A stretch of 64,000 bases of DNA from the NCBI GenBank assembly GCA_035439505.1, contig DAORKJ010000003.1, forward strand, positions 23,527 through 87,526, given 5' to 3'. Both the position numbers and the translations under genes were made by a program. Positions within the stretch are counted from its first letter, which is position 1. Every line of letters begins with the position of its first letter. The notes below the pieces were generated by a model. That model saw only the letters and a list, made by a program, of their open reading frames with translations, ran no database searches and had not been told where the DNA came from. The DNA is from UBA7236 sp035439505. Its GTDB lineage: Bacteria; Bacteroidota; Bacteroidia; Chitinophagales; BACL12. This document shows positions 49,768-59,295 of this stretch, piece by piece.

Positions 49768-51573
49768 TTATTTTCCCTGCAACACCAATTGATATGCTTT
49801 TTCATAATTAGATGCCAGATTACTCCAGTCGAAATTTTCGGCATAACTCTCAACCGTATTTCTTAAAATAATACGTTCACGTCGGCTTAGCTGCACAAAA
49901 TTGTACATCATTTCACATAATTCATCTGCACTTTCGTCAAAGGTTTTTGTTTTGCGTTTTACAATATAAATGCCTTTTTCGTCGAGGTTGCGGAATTTAG
50001 TTTGGCAATAATTTCCGAATCCGCTCAAGTCGCTGGTAATGGCCGGAACCCCGCGTGCAACGCACTCTAGTGGTGTATAACCCCACGGTTCATAATAACT
50101 TGGAAACAAACCCAGGTGGCATCCTCTTACAAATTGCGGATACTCCATTCCAAATAATGGTGACGTAGCCGCAACAAAATCAGGATGATATACCATTTTT
50201 ACTTTGTCACCGGGTTTATTGATTAAATCGTGAGAGCGCAGGTAGCCTAAAATTTCGTCACCTGCATCATTTTTTAAATTATGCGTAACTACAATTGGCC
50301 AAAAGTCGCTCTTCCAGCTTTGTATTTGTTTGCGATATCGAAATTTCCAATAATCGTCAATAAAATCATTTAATTCCGGAACATTGGGATCCACATTTGT
50401 TGCCGCAGCTTTAAATAATTTTTCGCGTATTTGTTTCAACATCTCTTCACATGTTGAACGAATATCATCCATTGCTGCGCGTGCATGCAACACCAGCGGA
50501 TTAATTGTTTCAAATGGCCGCTTGGTAATAAAAAACATGACTACTGTTTTATCAGTATTCTCTTTTTTCATGCGGTCGTTTAATCGCTTTAATGCCTCCA
50601 GCGTTAAATCATATCCTTTGTTGTGATATTCATATCTGCCTGAGGTGAAAAAATAAACTGTTTTATCTAAATCGAAAGTATAAGAATGAAAAAAGTGCGA
50701 CATCACAAATTCATCAATCTTATTTCGGAACTGACCGTGCAGGTTTTGTAATTCATGTGTAGCTAAAAATCGCGGCAAGCTGATACCATTTGGTAAAATC
50801 ATATCCGGTTTTCTGCCTAATAAAAATTCGCATTCTTTTCCTGTTATATCACTTACAGTAGTAAACGTATCACAATCGTTAGCAGCCATACGTTCCAGTC
50901 TGGTTTGTGGCTCGATATAAAATTTTTGAGCCATTTGCAGCCAATCGTAATTGCTTAAGTTGCGATAAAAATTATCGTCGTTACCGGCAATATATCTTCC
51001 CAACAAAGTAGCATGTGTGGTAAATACGGTTTTTATGCGCAATCCTTCTTTTTTAATTGCTCCAATTGGCATACCTGTCATCCATTCGTGGAAATGCGCA
51101 ATTATTGGATTGCCTTTTTGTAACTGCTCGAGCGTAGTTAAAAACTGTGTAACCAAATAACCAAAAGCAATAACCTGTTGCAATAAATCATCAGGGTTAA
51201 AAATATTGATTTTGTGGTCGTGCAGTAATGTGGTTCGAATATCTTTCAACTTATCGTACACCTGTGTTGGCGGCATTAATACCACTTTGGGCTTACCGTC
51301 TGTTAGCCAGCGGCCGTAATGTATTTCAAAACCCAATTTTCGCATCTCCAACACAGCCTGCCCAAAAGCATCATCATAATCGAAACCCTCTTCAAACTCA
51401 GCAGGCAGCTTGCTATGCAGCAAAGGCCCAACCATACAGTAATTGCCGGCCCATTTATCCACTATTTCAGGAGCTTTACTCCTTACCACTGTATAAATTC
51501 CTCCTACCTGATTACAAACCTCCCAGGCTGTTTCCACCAATAGTGGCGCATATAAACTCGTTTTATCCGGCAT
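49768..51573 (-). CDS. Glycogen synthase of the GT3 (eukaryotic-like) family
   Basis: A glycosyltransferase of 601 residues, two Rossmann lobes. The start LVETAWEVCNQVGGIYTVVRSKAPE is the GT3 glycogen synthase signature, not the GT5 GlgA one (KxGGL). Further GT3 parts are HFHEWMTGMPIGAI, TTHATLLGRYIAGN, FTSGRYEYHNKGYDLTLEAL, and near the end FPSYYEPWGYTPLECVARGVPAITSDLSGFG with the conserved E-x-x-x-x-x-x-E. Makes alpha-1,4-glucan from UDP- or ADP-glucose for storage. No glgB or other glycogen gene is adjacent. The typical eukaryotic regulatory extensions are absent. Confidence 0.93.
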   Translation of the reverse strand: MPDKTSLYAPLLVETAWEVCNQVGGIYTVVRSKAPEIVDKWAGNYCMVGPLLHSKLPAEFEEGFDYDDAFGQAVLEMRKLGFEIHYGRWLTDGKPKVVLMPPTQVYDKLKDIRTTLLHDHKINIFNPDDLLQQVIAFGYLVTQFLTTLEQLQKGNPIIAHFHEWMTGMPIGAIKKEGLRIKTVFTTHATLLGRYIAGNDDNFYRNLSNYDWLQMAQKFYIEPQTRLERMAANDCDTFTTVSDITGKECEFLLGRKPDMILPNGISLPRFLATHELQNLHGQFRNKIDEFVMSHFFHSYTFDLDKTVYFFTSGRYEYHNKGYDLTLEALKRLNDRMKKENTDKTVVMFFITKRPFETINPLVLHARAAMDDIRSTCEEMLKQIREKLFKAAATNVDPNVPELNDFIDDYWKFRYRKQIQSWKSDFWPIVVTHNLKNDAGDEILGYLRSHDLINKPGDKVKMVYHPDFVAATSPLFGMEYPQFVRGCHLGLFPSYYEPWGYTPLECVARGVPAITSDLSGFGNYCQTKFRNLDEKGIYIVKRKTKTFDESADELCEMMYNFVQLSRRERIILRNTVESYAENFDWSNLASNYEKAYQLVLQGK

Positions 51574-51699
51574 ACCGCTTTCCTGTTTTTTTTACTTAAG
51601 ACACTAAGATACGCATTGGTTAAAATTTTGGGTAAAAAGAGTCAATTCTTATCATATTCATATTTTTCGACCATTTTTAGCGTTATAGTAACACACATT

Positions 51700-53916
51700 A
51701 TGAAAAACACCCTAACCCTCCTATTATTACTAACGGCATACAACACAACATTTAGCCAATCTGATCAATGGATTTCATGGCAAACACATAATAACGTAGA
51801 TGATATAGCATTTGATTGCAATTACACCTGGATAACAACCAGTTCTGCAATTATTGCCTATAATAACGACACAGGTGAACAGGTCTTTTTTAGTGAAAGT
51901 AATTCGGGCATAAGTGGTAGTATTAATGCAATTGAAGTTGATGAGGATGGAAACAAATGGATTTCTTCCACAACAGGATTATTTTTCCTAAAAAATAATA
52001 TTATAAAAAGAATCGAATCAGATGTTATTGATACCGCCTTAGCACATACATACTTCCTATATAATCTCAAAATTGATGGAAAAGGTAATATTTGGTTTAG
52101 TAACGCTAATAATACCATCTATAAATATAATCCCACGACAAACAATTGTGATGTTTTTACATTACCCGTATCAAGTAATAAAATCCAACTTGCAATAAAT
52201 GATGTTGGCAATGTTTACGCGCTGGTAACAAGTAATTTTTTTGGCTATTTTATTTATACCCTTAATGAAAATATTACTGAAGTTGCTACGTTTGAGCAAC
52301 TTCCTTTTAATGCAATTTATCCATCATCGTTTGTTATTGATAGTGAAAATAATTATTGGATAGTAATTCCCGCAGAAGTCACCTATGGAAAGGATGATAT
52401 GCAAATTTTAACGGGCGGAATTATCGTGTATAATAGTGCTGGTTGGTATAAATTTGATGTTCAGGAAATACAAGCCGTTGAAGATATAGCCGGCTACCAA
52501 AGTGCCTTTAAATTACTATCCGGCAATATTATTTTACAAGATCAAATCGCCATTTCAGCAGTTGCTCCAAACCACACATATTATGCGCGTTTTGACAAGT
52601 TAAATCAAACTTTAAATTTTGAATTGTTTTTAGATACTATAAACCGTTATACAATAGAAGGGGTAGATTTAGAAAATAATATATATTACCAGCATTGGGA
52701 TTTAATAAAATTAAATGCATCAGGCGAACAAAGCTCCATTCCGCTTTACCAAATTGATCAAGCATTGAGTTCCGATATTTATATTGGTATTAACAATGCC
52801 TTTTGGATTTATGAAATGGGTAATCTGGGGTTGCTACAAAGTGGACATTTTACAAATTATAACGATAAAATAACCGGCTATACAGATAATCGTTTACTTA
52901 ATGTACTTTGCGATTCAATAAATACCTGGTTTATCTTTCCTGAATTAATTGTCAAGTTCGATGGGGTGACATGGCAATATTATTCATTGGCAGCTTTTGG
53001 ACTAGATACATTAGTATCAGAAATTGAATTTGTGCAAATGGATAAACAAAATAATTTTTGGTTGTTGGGTAATAATTCGTTATTAAAACAAAATGGGGGT
53101 TCATGGGATGTAATGCATGTTTTTAATGAGAGTGAACTTTATTTTTATGATTTTATCATAGCTGACACAACTGCATACATTATTGGCATTGACAGCATGT
53201 TTGTTTATGATCAAAACACATGGCAGTCGAAGTTGTGGGGAGAGGATGGTTTGCCGGAAATGGATGGCAATGTTATATGTGTTGCTAAAGAAAATGGCAC
53301 TATGTTTTTATCAACGAACGATACAATTTACAGCTGTTCAGGTCTGGATGTAAACGTATTCCTTGATGTTAAAACAAGCATTTTAACTTATAGTCAACAA
53401 ACACAAACATTAAGCTGGATGCTTGGAGACACATTATATCAATTAGACCAATTTAGTGTACTGAGTAGTTGGCCGGTTATTTATAATAATTATTTTCAGA
53501 CAATTGGTACTGATGACCTAGGTAATATTTTAATCTTGTCTGAGTTTTACGATCCAATTTTAATGTTTAATCCCGATGGTTTAATTGGATATCCCGATGC
53601 AATTTTAAATACAGTTGATGTCCCTTTAGCAAATTGTGGCTATTACATAAACGAAATGCAAGGTTTAGAAATTAAAGTGTTTCCGAATCCGTCAACAGCA
53701 TACATAGATGTCTATTTTAGTTTATTAAACTCCGGCGACATCAATATCAGTATTTATGATATTACTGGGCAGTTAATGGCAAGCGAAAATAAAACATCTG
53801 TTGACAAAGGTGTAGTGCTGTTAAATTATGATGTAAGTCTTTTTACCCCCGGCGTATATTTTATACAGGTAAATGCGAATAATCAAACATCATCGTTGTC
53901 GTTTATTCGTTTATAA
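51700..53916 (+). CDS. Secreted propeller protein with T9SS sorting domain
   Basis: A protein of 738 residues, start ATG 51700 (MKNTLTLLLLLTAYNTTFSQ signal peptide); an in-frame ATG at 51616 would put 28 non-signal residues ahead. Propeller repeats of the two-component-regulator type are present (INAIEVDEDGNKWISSTTGLFFLKNN, KIDGKGNIWFSN, VQMDKQNNFWLLGNNSLLKQNGG) and a C-terminal sorting domain (IKVFPNPSTAYIDVYFSLLN ... SSLSFIRL). It resembles the protein at 3624-5005 but is longer. Surface or secreted; ligand unknown. Confidence 0.85.
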   Translation: MKNTLTLLLLLTAYNTTFSQSDQWISWQTHNNVDDIAFDCNYTWITTSSAIIAYNNDTGEQVFFSESNSGISGSINAIEVDEDGNKWISSTTGLFFLKNNIIKRIESDVIDTALAHTYFLYNLKIDGKGNIWFSNANNTIYKYNPTTNNCDVFTLPVSSNKIQLAINDVGNVYALVTSNFFGYFIYTLNENITEVATFEQLPFNAIYPSSFVIDSENNYWIVIPAEVTYGKDDMQILTGGIIVYNSAGWYKFDVQEIQAVEDIAGYQSAFKLLSGNIILQDQIAISAVAPNHTYYARFDKLNQTLNFELFLDTINRYTIEGVDLENNIYYQHWDLIKLNASGEQSSIPLYQIDQALSSDIYIGINNAFWIYEMGNLGLLQSGHFTNYNDKITGYTDNRLLNVLCDSINTWFIFPELIVKFDGVTWQYYSLAAFGLDTLVSEIEFVQMDKQNNFWLLGNNSLLKQNGGSWDVMHVFNESELYFYDFIIADTTAYIIGIDSMFVYDQNTWQSKLWGEDGLPEMDGNVICVAKENGTMFLSTNDTIYSCSGLDVNVFLDVKTSILTYSQQTQTLSWMLGDTLYQLDQFSVLSSWPVIYNNYFQTIGTDDLGNILILSEFYDPILMFNPDGLIGYPDAILNTVDVPLANCGYYINEMQGLEIKVFPNPSTAYIDVYFSLLNSGDINISIYDITGQLMASENKTSVDKGVVLLNYDVSLFTPGVYFIQVNANNQTSSLSFIRL

Positions 53917-53976
53917 TTATACATTTTAATGAACTAATTTCCGCATTGAAATGTATTCCATTTCAAATTCAATAAA

Positions 53977-54495
53977 ATGCAAAACCTACAATACCCGGTT
54001 GGAAAATTTATTGCTCCAACTGCTTTTTCTACTACCTTACTGGACAACTATATCTCCACCATTCAATCGTTTCCCGATAAAATAATTGCTGCAACTTCAA
54101 ATTTAACCGAACAACAATTAGATACACCATACAGGCCCGATGGTTGGACGGTAAGACAAGTAGTGCATCATTGCGCCGACAGTCATATGAATAGTATTAT
54201 TCGACTAAAGCTGGCCTTAACAGAAGATAAACCCACAATAAAAGCCTATAACGAATCGGCTTGGGCGAAAATGGCAGATAGTATTACTTTTCCAATTCAC
54301 GATTCTTTGCAAATAATCAAAGGTGTGCATCATCGTTGGGTAGCCGTTTTACATGCTATGAACGAAGCTGATTTTCAAAAAACTTTTATTCATCCGGCTT
54401 CTGGTAAAGAAATTACTTTGTTTGTTAATACAGCATTATATGCATGGCATTGTGAACATCACCTTGCGCATATCAATATTGTGGCAAATGCGTAA
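53977..54495 (+). CDS. YfiT/DinB-family metal-dependent protein
   Basis: A protein of 172 residues, a four-helix bundle. The opening LQYPVGKFIAPTAFSTTLLDNYISTIQSFPDKI is typical of YfiT (putative bacillithiol S-transferase). Three metal-binding His regions are visible: WTVRQVVHHCADSHMN and WHCEHHLAHI. Such proteins transfer thiol cofactors or act as hydrolases; which thiol this organism uses is unclear. Ends 4 bp from the convergent pyrophosphatase. Confidence 0.88.
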   Translation: MQNLQYPVGKFIAPTAFSTTLLDNYISTIQSFPDKIIAATSNLTEQQLDTPYRPDGWTVRQVVHHCADSHMNSIIRLKLALTEDKPTIKAYNESAWAKMADSITFPIHDSLQIIKGVHHRWVAVLHAMNEADFQKTFIHPASGKEITLFVNTALYAWHCEHHLAHINIVANA

Positions 54496-54499
54496 ATAA

Positions 54500-55126
54500 T
54501 TATTCAGATTTTATGAGACTGAAATAATCTTCCATTGAAGCTTTAATTATTTCACGCGCTTCCTGTTTATTATATAAGTGTGTAATTTCTGCTTTATTGG
54601 GCGCTCCGGGCATAGCCTTGTAGGTTAAAAAATAATGTTTTAAACGTTCAACCAGCGACAATGGCATGTGGTCAATATCGTCCCATCCGGAATAAATTTC
54701 GTCGTGATACATTACGGCAATAATTTTATCATCAGCCTGACCTCCGTCAATCATCCTGAATCCGCCTATTGGTGTGGCCGGAACTATAATATTGCCATGT
54801 GTGATATTTTTTTCGGTAAACACACATATATCCAACGGGTCTCCATCTCCATATATTCCGGTACGTCCTGTTTTTGATGAGCAATAATCACCAATTTTCT
54901 GACCACAATAAGTTTGCGGAATAAATCCATATAAACAAGGTAATACATTGCTGTATTTCTGTGGCCGGTCAACCTTTAAAAATCCGCTCGCTTTATCAAT
55001 TTCGTACTTTACAGTATCCGTTGGCACTATTTCGATAAATGCCGTAACAGCATCGGGTGCGTTAACTCCTGCGCTTATGCCATGCCAAGGGTGAACGGTA
55101 TAATTTTGTTTCATCATGTTATTCAT
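54500..55126 (-). CDS. ppa: Inorganic pyrophosphatase (family I)
   Basis: Hydrolyses pyrophosphate to two phosphates in the cytoplasm, pulling biosynthetic reactions forward. At 208 residues it matches family I. The metal-binding signature is DGDPLDICV (GDGDPLD, the D-x-D-P-x-D motif); other active-site stretches are KYEIDKASGFLKVDR, GFIPQTYCG and ADDKIIAV. Its start follows the helicase stop by one base, so it is transcribed with it. Some relatives in this phylum are slightly longer than the E. coli enzyme. Confidence 0.95.
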   Translation of the reverse strand: MNNMMKQNYTVHPWHGISAGVNAPDAVTAFIEIVPTDTVKYEIDKASGFLKVDRPQKYSNVLPCLYGFIPQTYCGQKIGDYCSSKTGRTGIYGDGDPLDICVFTEKNITHGNIIVPATPIGGFRMIDGGQADDKIIAVMYHDEIYSGWDDIDHMPLSLVERLKHYFLTYKAMPGAPNKAEITHLYNKQEAREIIKASMEDYFSLIKSE

Positions 55127-55127
55127 A

Positions 55128-58100
55128 TTATTGTGCAGTTTCTCTTACAAAATTGCACCATTTGCAATCCTCTTTTCCGCAACCTTCGGTAAATGCTAAA
55201 CTTTTAATTTGATGATATACTTCTTTTATTTGTGCTTTCACCACATCTACTTCATCCTGAACAATTGGAAAACGATATTTTACTAAATCACCTTTTTCAT
55301 TTTTTTCAAGAAAATCAATTTCTCCGCTTACCATTTTCCAAGGTTTATATTTTTGATTGTCGAGCAATATTTTATAGAACATAATTTGTCTCCAATAATC
55401 ACCGCCATTCGGATCTTTTGGATGAGGCGGATATAACTTTTCTTTACTTCTGTCAGCATTACCGGTTTTGTAATCAACAACGTTTACATCATTACCGTTA
55501 AATTCAACTTTATCAAACACACCGGTTATTGGCACATCGTCCATTATTACATTGCGAATAGGATATTCCAGTACCACTACTTTATTAAAATGATTGATAT
55601 ACTTATTATAATAATCAGTCAATACCTGTTTACCTAAATCGAGGCGATTTTGAAATTGTTTTTCAGTAAATGAATCCTCGTTTCTGCGCATCTCATATAA
55701 AAAGTCGCTAAGCACAACATTAATGGTTGGAAAAGGATGACCTTCTGCTTCGCGCATGCGTTCAAACATTCTTCTCAATGCGTAATGCACAGCAGAACCA
55801 AATGACATACTATCGTTTTTGGCAGCAGGTACACCAACAATTCTTTCAAAATAATATTTTACCGGGCAATCTAAATAAGCATTTAAGGCTGAAGCACTCA
55901 TCACAAAATGTTCTACTTTTTGTTGAATGTACTCCTTGTCAAACAAGGTAATCATCACCTTAGGCGTTTCCATTAATGCGGTGATTTTATATTCCGCCAA
56001 CAGCTCCTCTGCAATGGTTTTGGGCTGTTGTATTAAGCCGGTGCCCTCTTTCAATTCGGCTATAAATGCAGATGGTTCAGCATCTTTACCCTCATTGGTA
56101 TGTGAAGCGTAGGAAATATATAAATGTTGTTTCGCTCTGGTCATTGCCACATAAAACAAACGGCGCAGTCCTTCAATTTTATTGCTGCTTTCGGTAAATG
56201 TCAAGGTATCGGGCAATACAAATTTTTGATTATTTGCTCTCGACTTTTCCCACTTATCACTATTGCAGCCAATTAAAAATACATACTCAAATTCCAATCC
56301 TTTGCTGGAATGGGTAGTAATAAAATTTACGCCGCCGGTTTTAGAAATAGATTTTTGTATTTCTATTTTTAAATCGTGTACCTGCATTTGCTCCAATGTA
56401 TCTAAATATTGATGAATATTTAATCTCGGCAAACGCAAACCTTCCGATTTAATATGGTCAAATAAGGTGGTAATTACTTCTAAATTAAATACCCTGTTTT
56501 CTCCACGTAATAAATACTGCAACATGCCACTTTCGTTTAACACTTTTTCAAATAACATTTGCAGTGTCAGGTTAAAAGACTCAGACAACCAGTGGGTTAA
56601 TTTTTCTTCAAACTTATCAATGGCTTCGTGACTGCGCAGTTTAATCGTATTTAATACCGATTTATCTGCCAAAACCGAGCGCCAGGTAAATGTTCTGTCT
56701 CGTTTTGCACTAATCCATGCAGAAATTGCAGCAACATCATGCGGATGTATACCAAAAAACGGATAATGCATTATTTCAAATAATAAATATTCACCGCTAT
56801 GTGGTTTTTTACTTTCATCACCCAGGTAAGTTAAAATATTAATCATTTGATTTACCAGCGGTAATTCCAAAATATTTATTTTTCTACGCACCTGATAAGG
56901 CAAACCTCTTTTTTCAAAAACGTTGATGAGTTCTTCCGCTTGTGCGTGTTTATGATATAAAACTGCAATTTCCTCTGCAGGAACACCATTATTTAATAAA
57001 GCCTCAATTGCCATCAACACGCCCGCATGCTCCTGTGCCGGATTTTGGTATTCAATAATGGCAGGTTCGGTAATATGTTGTCTGTCGGTATGCGCTGCGG
57101 TAAGTACTTTCGATAAATTTTTTAATTTATTGATCAGTCGCTCTTCATTTTTTTCAATAATCACACGAGACGCATCTAAAATCGCCTGATGTGAGCGATA
57201 ATTATCGGTAAGCACAACAACTTCAATTTCACGTTCATACGACTGATAAAAATCCATGATATTTTTTACACGGGCTCCCTGAAATTCATAAATACTTTGG
57301 TCGTCGTCTCCAACGGCAAATACGTTTGGTATATCCCAATAACTAATTAATAAATTCAGTATTTCATTTTGCGCACCATTGGTATCTTGAAATTCGTCCA
57401 CCAAAAAATATAAATATCTTTCTTGATAGTTGCGCAACATGTTTTCTCCTGCAGGTGAAGTGTCGCGAAAGGCTTTTATCACCCATAAAATCATATCGCT
57501 GTAATCGTATCGCCCCATGGCGCGCATGCGTGATACATATTCGGGATACATATTGGCAGCAGCCCGTGTTTTTTCCATACGGTCAACTTCAGCCTGCAAT
57601 TCTTTTTGTTTTACATCACCAACTTTTACACCTGTTTTGGCATTTGCACGTTTATATATATAATCTTCTCTGTTCGGTAAATCGGCGATATAGGCATCAA
57701 TTGTTTGATTTATTTTTTGTTCATCCCAATCTTCATCCTTCATCATTTTAAAAAAATTATTCAGCCGTCCTACTTCATAACTTTTATCGCCTTTCAATTT
57801 TTTTAACGGATGGTTAAGAGGTAATTCTTCTAACAGTTGTTCTATCAGGTTAACATTTTCCAACTCAGAAATAGGTTCAAGTTCACGTTTACCAAAATAA
57901 TCGAGGTTAGCCTGAATTACGTCATTACAAAATGCGTGGAAGGTGTAAATATGCACTCGATAAGCATCGGGACCAATAAAATCGAGTAAACGTTTACGCA
58001 TGGCAATGGTGCCGGCGTCGGTATACGTTAAACAGAGAATATTATCCGGAAGCGTGTCAGTTTCCATTAAAATTTTGCCTATTCGCACGGCTAAAATTTG

Positions 58101-58232
58101 TGTTTTTCCTGTTCCCGGACCTGCAACCACCAAAACCGGACCCTCAATAGTATCAACCGCTTTGCGCTGATTGTCGTTTAACGAAGCATATGCTTCTGCA
58201 AATGATTTTTTATGGTTGGCTGAAATTTGCAT
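55128..58232 (-). CDS. UvrD/PcrA-like helicase fused to a RecB-type nuclease
   Basis: A protein of 1034 residues from the ATG at 58232 (MQISANHKKSFAEAY); 68 upstream in-frame residues are not helicase-like. Superfamily 1A motifs: Q-type start LNDNQRKAVDTIEGP, Walker A GPGTGKT (38-44), Walker B LVDEFQDTN, GDDDQSIYEFQGA, and STHSSKGLEFEYVF. The last 250 residues are a PD-(D/E)XK nuclease (GVFDKVE, VVDYKTG) with CPVKYYFERIVG at its start and CGKEDCKWC at its end, giving four Cys suitable for an AddB-like iron-sulfur staple. Probably works in recombination or break repair on double-strand ends. Transcribed with ppa. Confidence 0.9.
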   Translation of the reverse strand: MQISANHKKSFAEAYASLNDNQRKAVDTIEGPVLVVAGPGTGKTQILAVRIGKILMETDTLPDNILCLTYTDAGTIAMRKRLLDFIGPDAYRVHIYTFHAFCNDVIQANLDYFGKRELEPISELENVNLIEQLLEELPLNHPLKKLKGDKSYEVGRLNNFFKMMKDEDWDEQKINQTIDAYIADLPNREDYIYKRANAKTGVKVGDVKQKELQAEVDRMEKTRAAANMYPEYVSRMRAMGRYDYSDMILWVIKAFRDTSPAGENMLRNYQERYLYFLVDEFQDTNGAQNEILNLLISYWDIPNVFAVGDDDQSIYEFQGARVKNIMDFYQSYEREIEVVVLTDNYRSHQAILDASRVIIEKNEERLINKLKNLSKVLTAAHTDRQHITEPAIIEYQNPAQEHAGVLMAIEALLNNGVPAEEIAVLYHKHAQAEELINVFEKRGLPYQVRRKINILELPLVNQMINILTYLGDESKKPHSGEYLLFEIMHYPFFGIHPHDVAAISAWISAKRDRTFTWRSVLADKSVLNTIKLRSHEAIDKFEEKLTHWLSESFNLTLQMLFEKVLNESGMLQYLLRGENRVFNLEVITTLFDHIKSEGLRLPRLNIHQYLDTLEQMQVHDLKIEIQKSISKTGGVNFITTHSSKGLEFEYVFLIGCNSDKWEKSRANNQKFVLPDTLTFTESSNKIEGLRRLFYVAMTRAKQHLYISYASHTNEGKDAEPSAFIAELKEGTGLIQQPKTIAEELLAEYKITALMETPKVMITLFDKEYIQQKVEHFVMSASALNAYLDCPVKYYFERIVGVPAAKNDSMSFGSAVHYALRRMFERMREAEGHPFPTINVVLSDFLYEMRRNEDSFTEKQFQNRLDLGKQVLTDYYNKYINHFNKVVVLEYPIRNVIMDDVPITGVFDKVEFNGNDVNVVDYKTGNADRSKEKLYPPHPKDPNGGDYWRQIMFYKILLDNQKYKPWKMVSGEIDFLEKNEKGDLVKYRFPIVQDEVDVVKAQIKEVYHQIKSLAFTEGCGKEDCKWCNFVRETAQ

Positions 58233-58243
58233 GGTATTTGGCG

Positions 58244-58283
58244 TAGTTTTGCATTTGTGGGCAATTTGCCGCAAACAAATGTA
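58244..58283. promoter_or_regulatory. Two face-to-face -7 boxes between helicase and lipoprotein genes
   Basis: Plus strand TAGTTTTG at 58244-58251 for the lipoprotein gene, and minus strand TACATTTG at 58283-58276 for the helicase gene. Each leaves a leader of about 40 bases, so the two transcripts would overlap by roughly a dozen bases at their 5' ends. Confidence 0.4.
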
Positions 58284-58293
58284 AAATTGAAAA

Positions 58294-59295
58294 ATGAATA
58301 TTACTAAAAAATTATTGTTGTTGTTATTTGTTACAGGACTTGTTTTTACTGCCTGTAAAAAAAATGTTTCTGATGATAAAGATAAGACATTAAACGACAC
58401 CACTGCAACAACAAGTAATGATACCAGCGTTTCCATTAATTTGAACAGCCCGGTGGCAGATGAAAAAATATTATTGCGTTTTCAACCGGTAGTTGGTACA
58501 ACTTATATTGTGGAAAGTAATGTAAATTCCACCATGAGTGAAGCACAGGACACCTTCAAAATAAATTACAAGTCAAATAAATTTGGAAAAGTTAGTTTGC
58601 GTATTCTTTCAAAAGAAAACACCGACTATAAAATGGAGTTTATCTTAAAAGATGTTCGCGAAACTATTAAAGCAGACACTTCAACTATTGAATATAAATA
58701 TGGCAAAGCATTGGCTGACCCACAAGCCGATATGAATAGAAAAATTGAAGACTGCTTGGTAAATTCTCCATTAACAATTATGATGTCGAGCGCCGGAGAA
58801 GCCACTGATATCAGGGGTTATGAAGGAATTATCGCTAAAGTTAAAGCTATTGTCGGCCAAAACATTGATGACAATATGATTGCCGCTCAATTGGGAACAC
58901 CTACCGAAACACTGGAAAATTATTTTATTAATTATCCCGACTCTGCTGTAAAAATTGGCGAAAGCTGGGACCTTACTGTGGCTTCACAAATGCAGGGCGT
59001 GCCTATTGTATTAATTAATACGTATACTTTGGCAGACAGGAAAGATGGAGTTGCTTTTATTAATTTCAGAACAGACATTGAAATTGATAAATCGCAAATA
59101 CCGGCAGAAGTTGCCGCACAAATGAGTAACATTAAATTTGACGCTTATATTAAAGGCACTGGCGAAGTGGATGAAAAAACCGGTTGGCCTAAAGTGATTA
59201 AAGTAACGCAAAGTGTTGAACTTTCTGATAGCTTTGAAGGACATGTTACTTCTTCTAAACAATATAGTACATCAGTAATTAAGTGGGTTCAATAA
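58294..59295 (+). CDS. DUF6263-like lipoprotein
   Basis: A protein of 333 residues. Signal peptide with lipobox FTAC (Cys21) and a Thr/Asp/Ser-rich linker (about 25-55). The main domain starts LRFQPVVGTTYIVESNVNSTMS and has YFINYPDSAVKIGESWDLT and KFDAYIKGTGEVDEKTGWPKVIKVTQSVE, the layout of the DUF6263 lipoprotein family as I recall it. Membrane-anchored and periplasmic or surface facing; function unknown. The CPBP gene start overlaps its end by 13 bp. Confidence 0.72.
   Translation: MNITKKLLLLLFVTGLVFTACKKNVSDDKDKTLNDTTATTSNDTSVSINLNSPVADEKILLRFQPVVGTTYIVESNVNSTMSEAQDTFKINYKSNKFGKVSLRILSKENTDYKMEFILKDVRETIKADTSTIEYKYGKALADPQADMNRKIEDCLVNSPLTIMMSSAGEATDIRGYEGIIAKVKAIVGQNIDDNMIAAQLGTPTETLENYFINYPDSAVKIGESWDLTVASQMQGVPIVLINTYTLADRKDGVAFINFRTDIEIDKSQIPAEVAAQMSNIKFDAYIKGTGEVDEKTGWPKVIKVTQSVELSDSFEGHVTSSKQYSTSVIKWVQ

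Noticed and set aside
51616..51699. Extension upstream of the propeller protein start
   Set aside because: The residues ahead of the clear signal peptide MKNTLTLLLLL would block export.
58233..58436. 68-residue N-terminal extension of the helicase
   Set aside because: No helicase-like residues, it overlaps the divergent lipoprotein gene's signal peptide, and the promoter box lies inside it.
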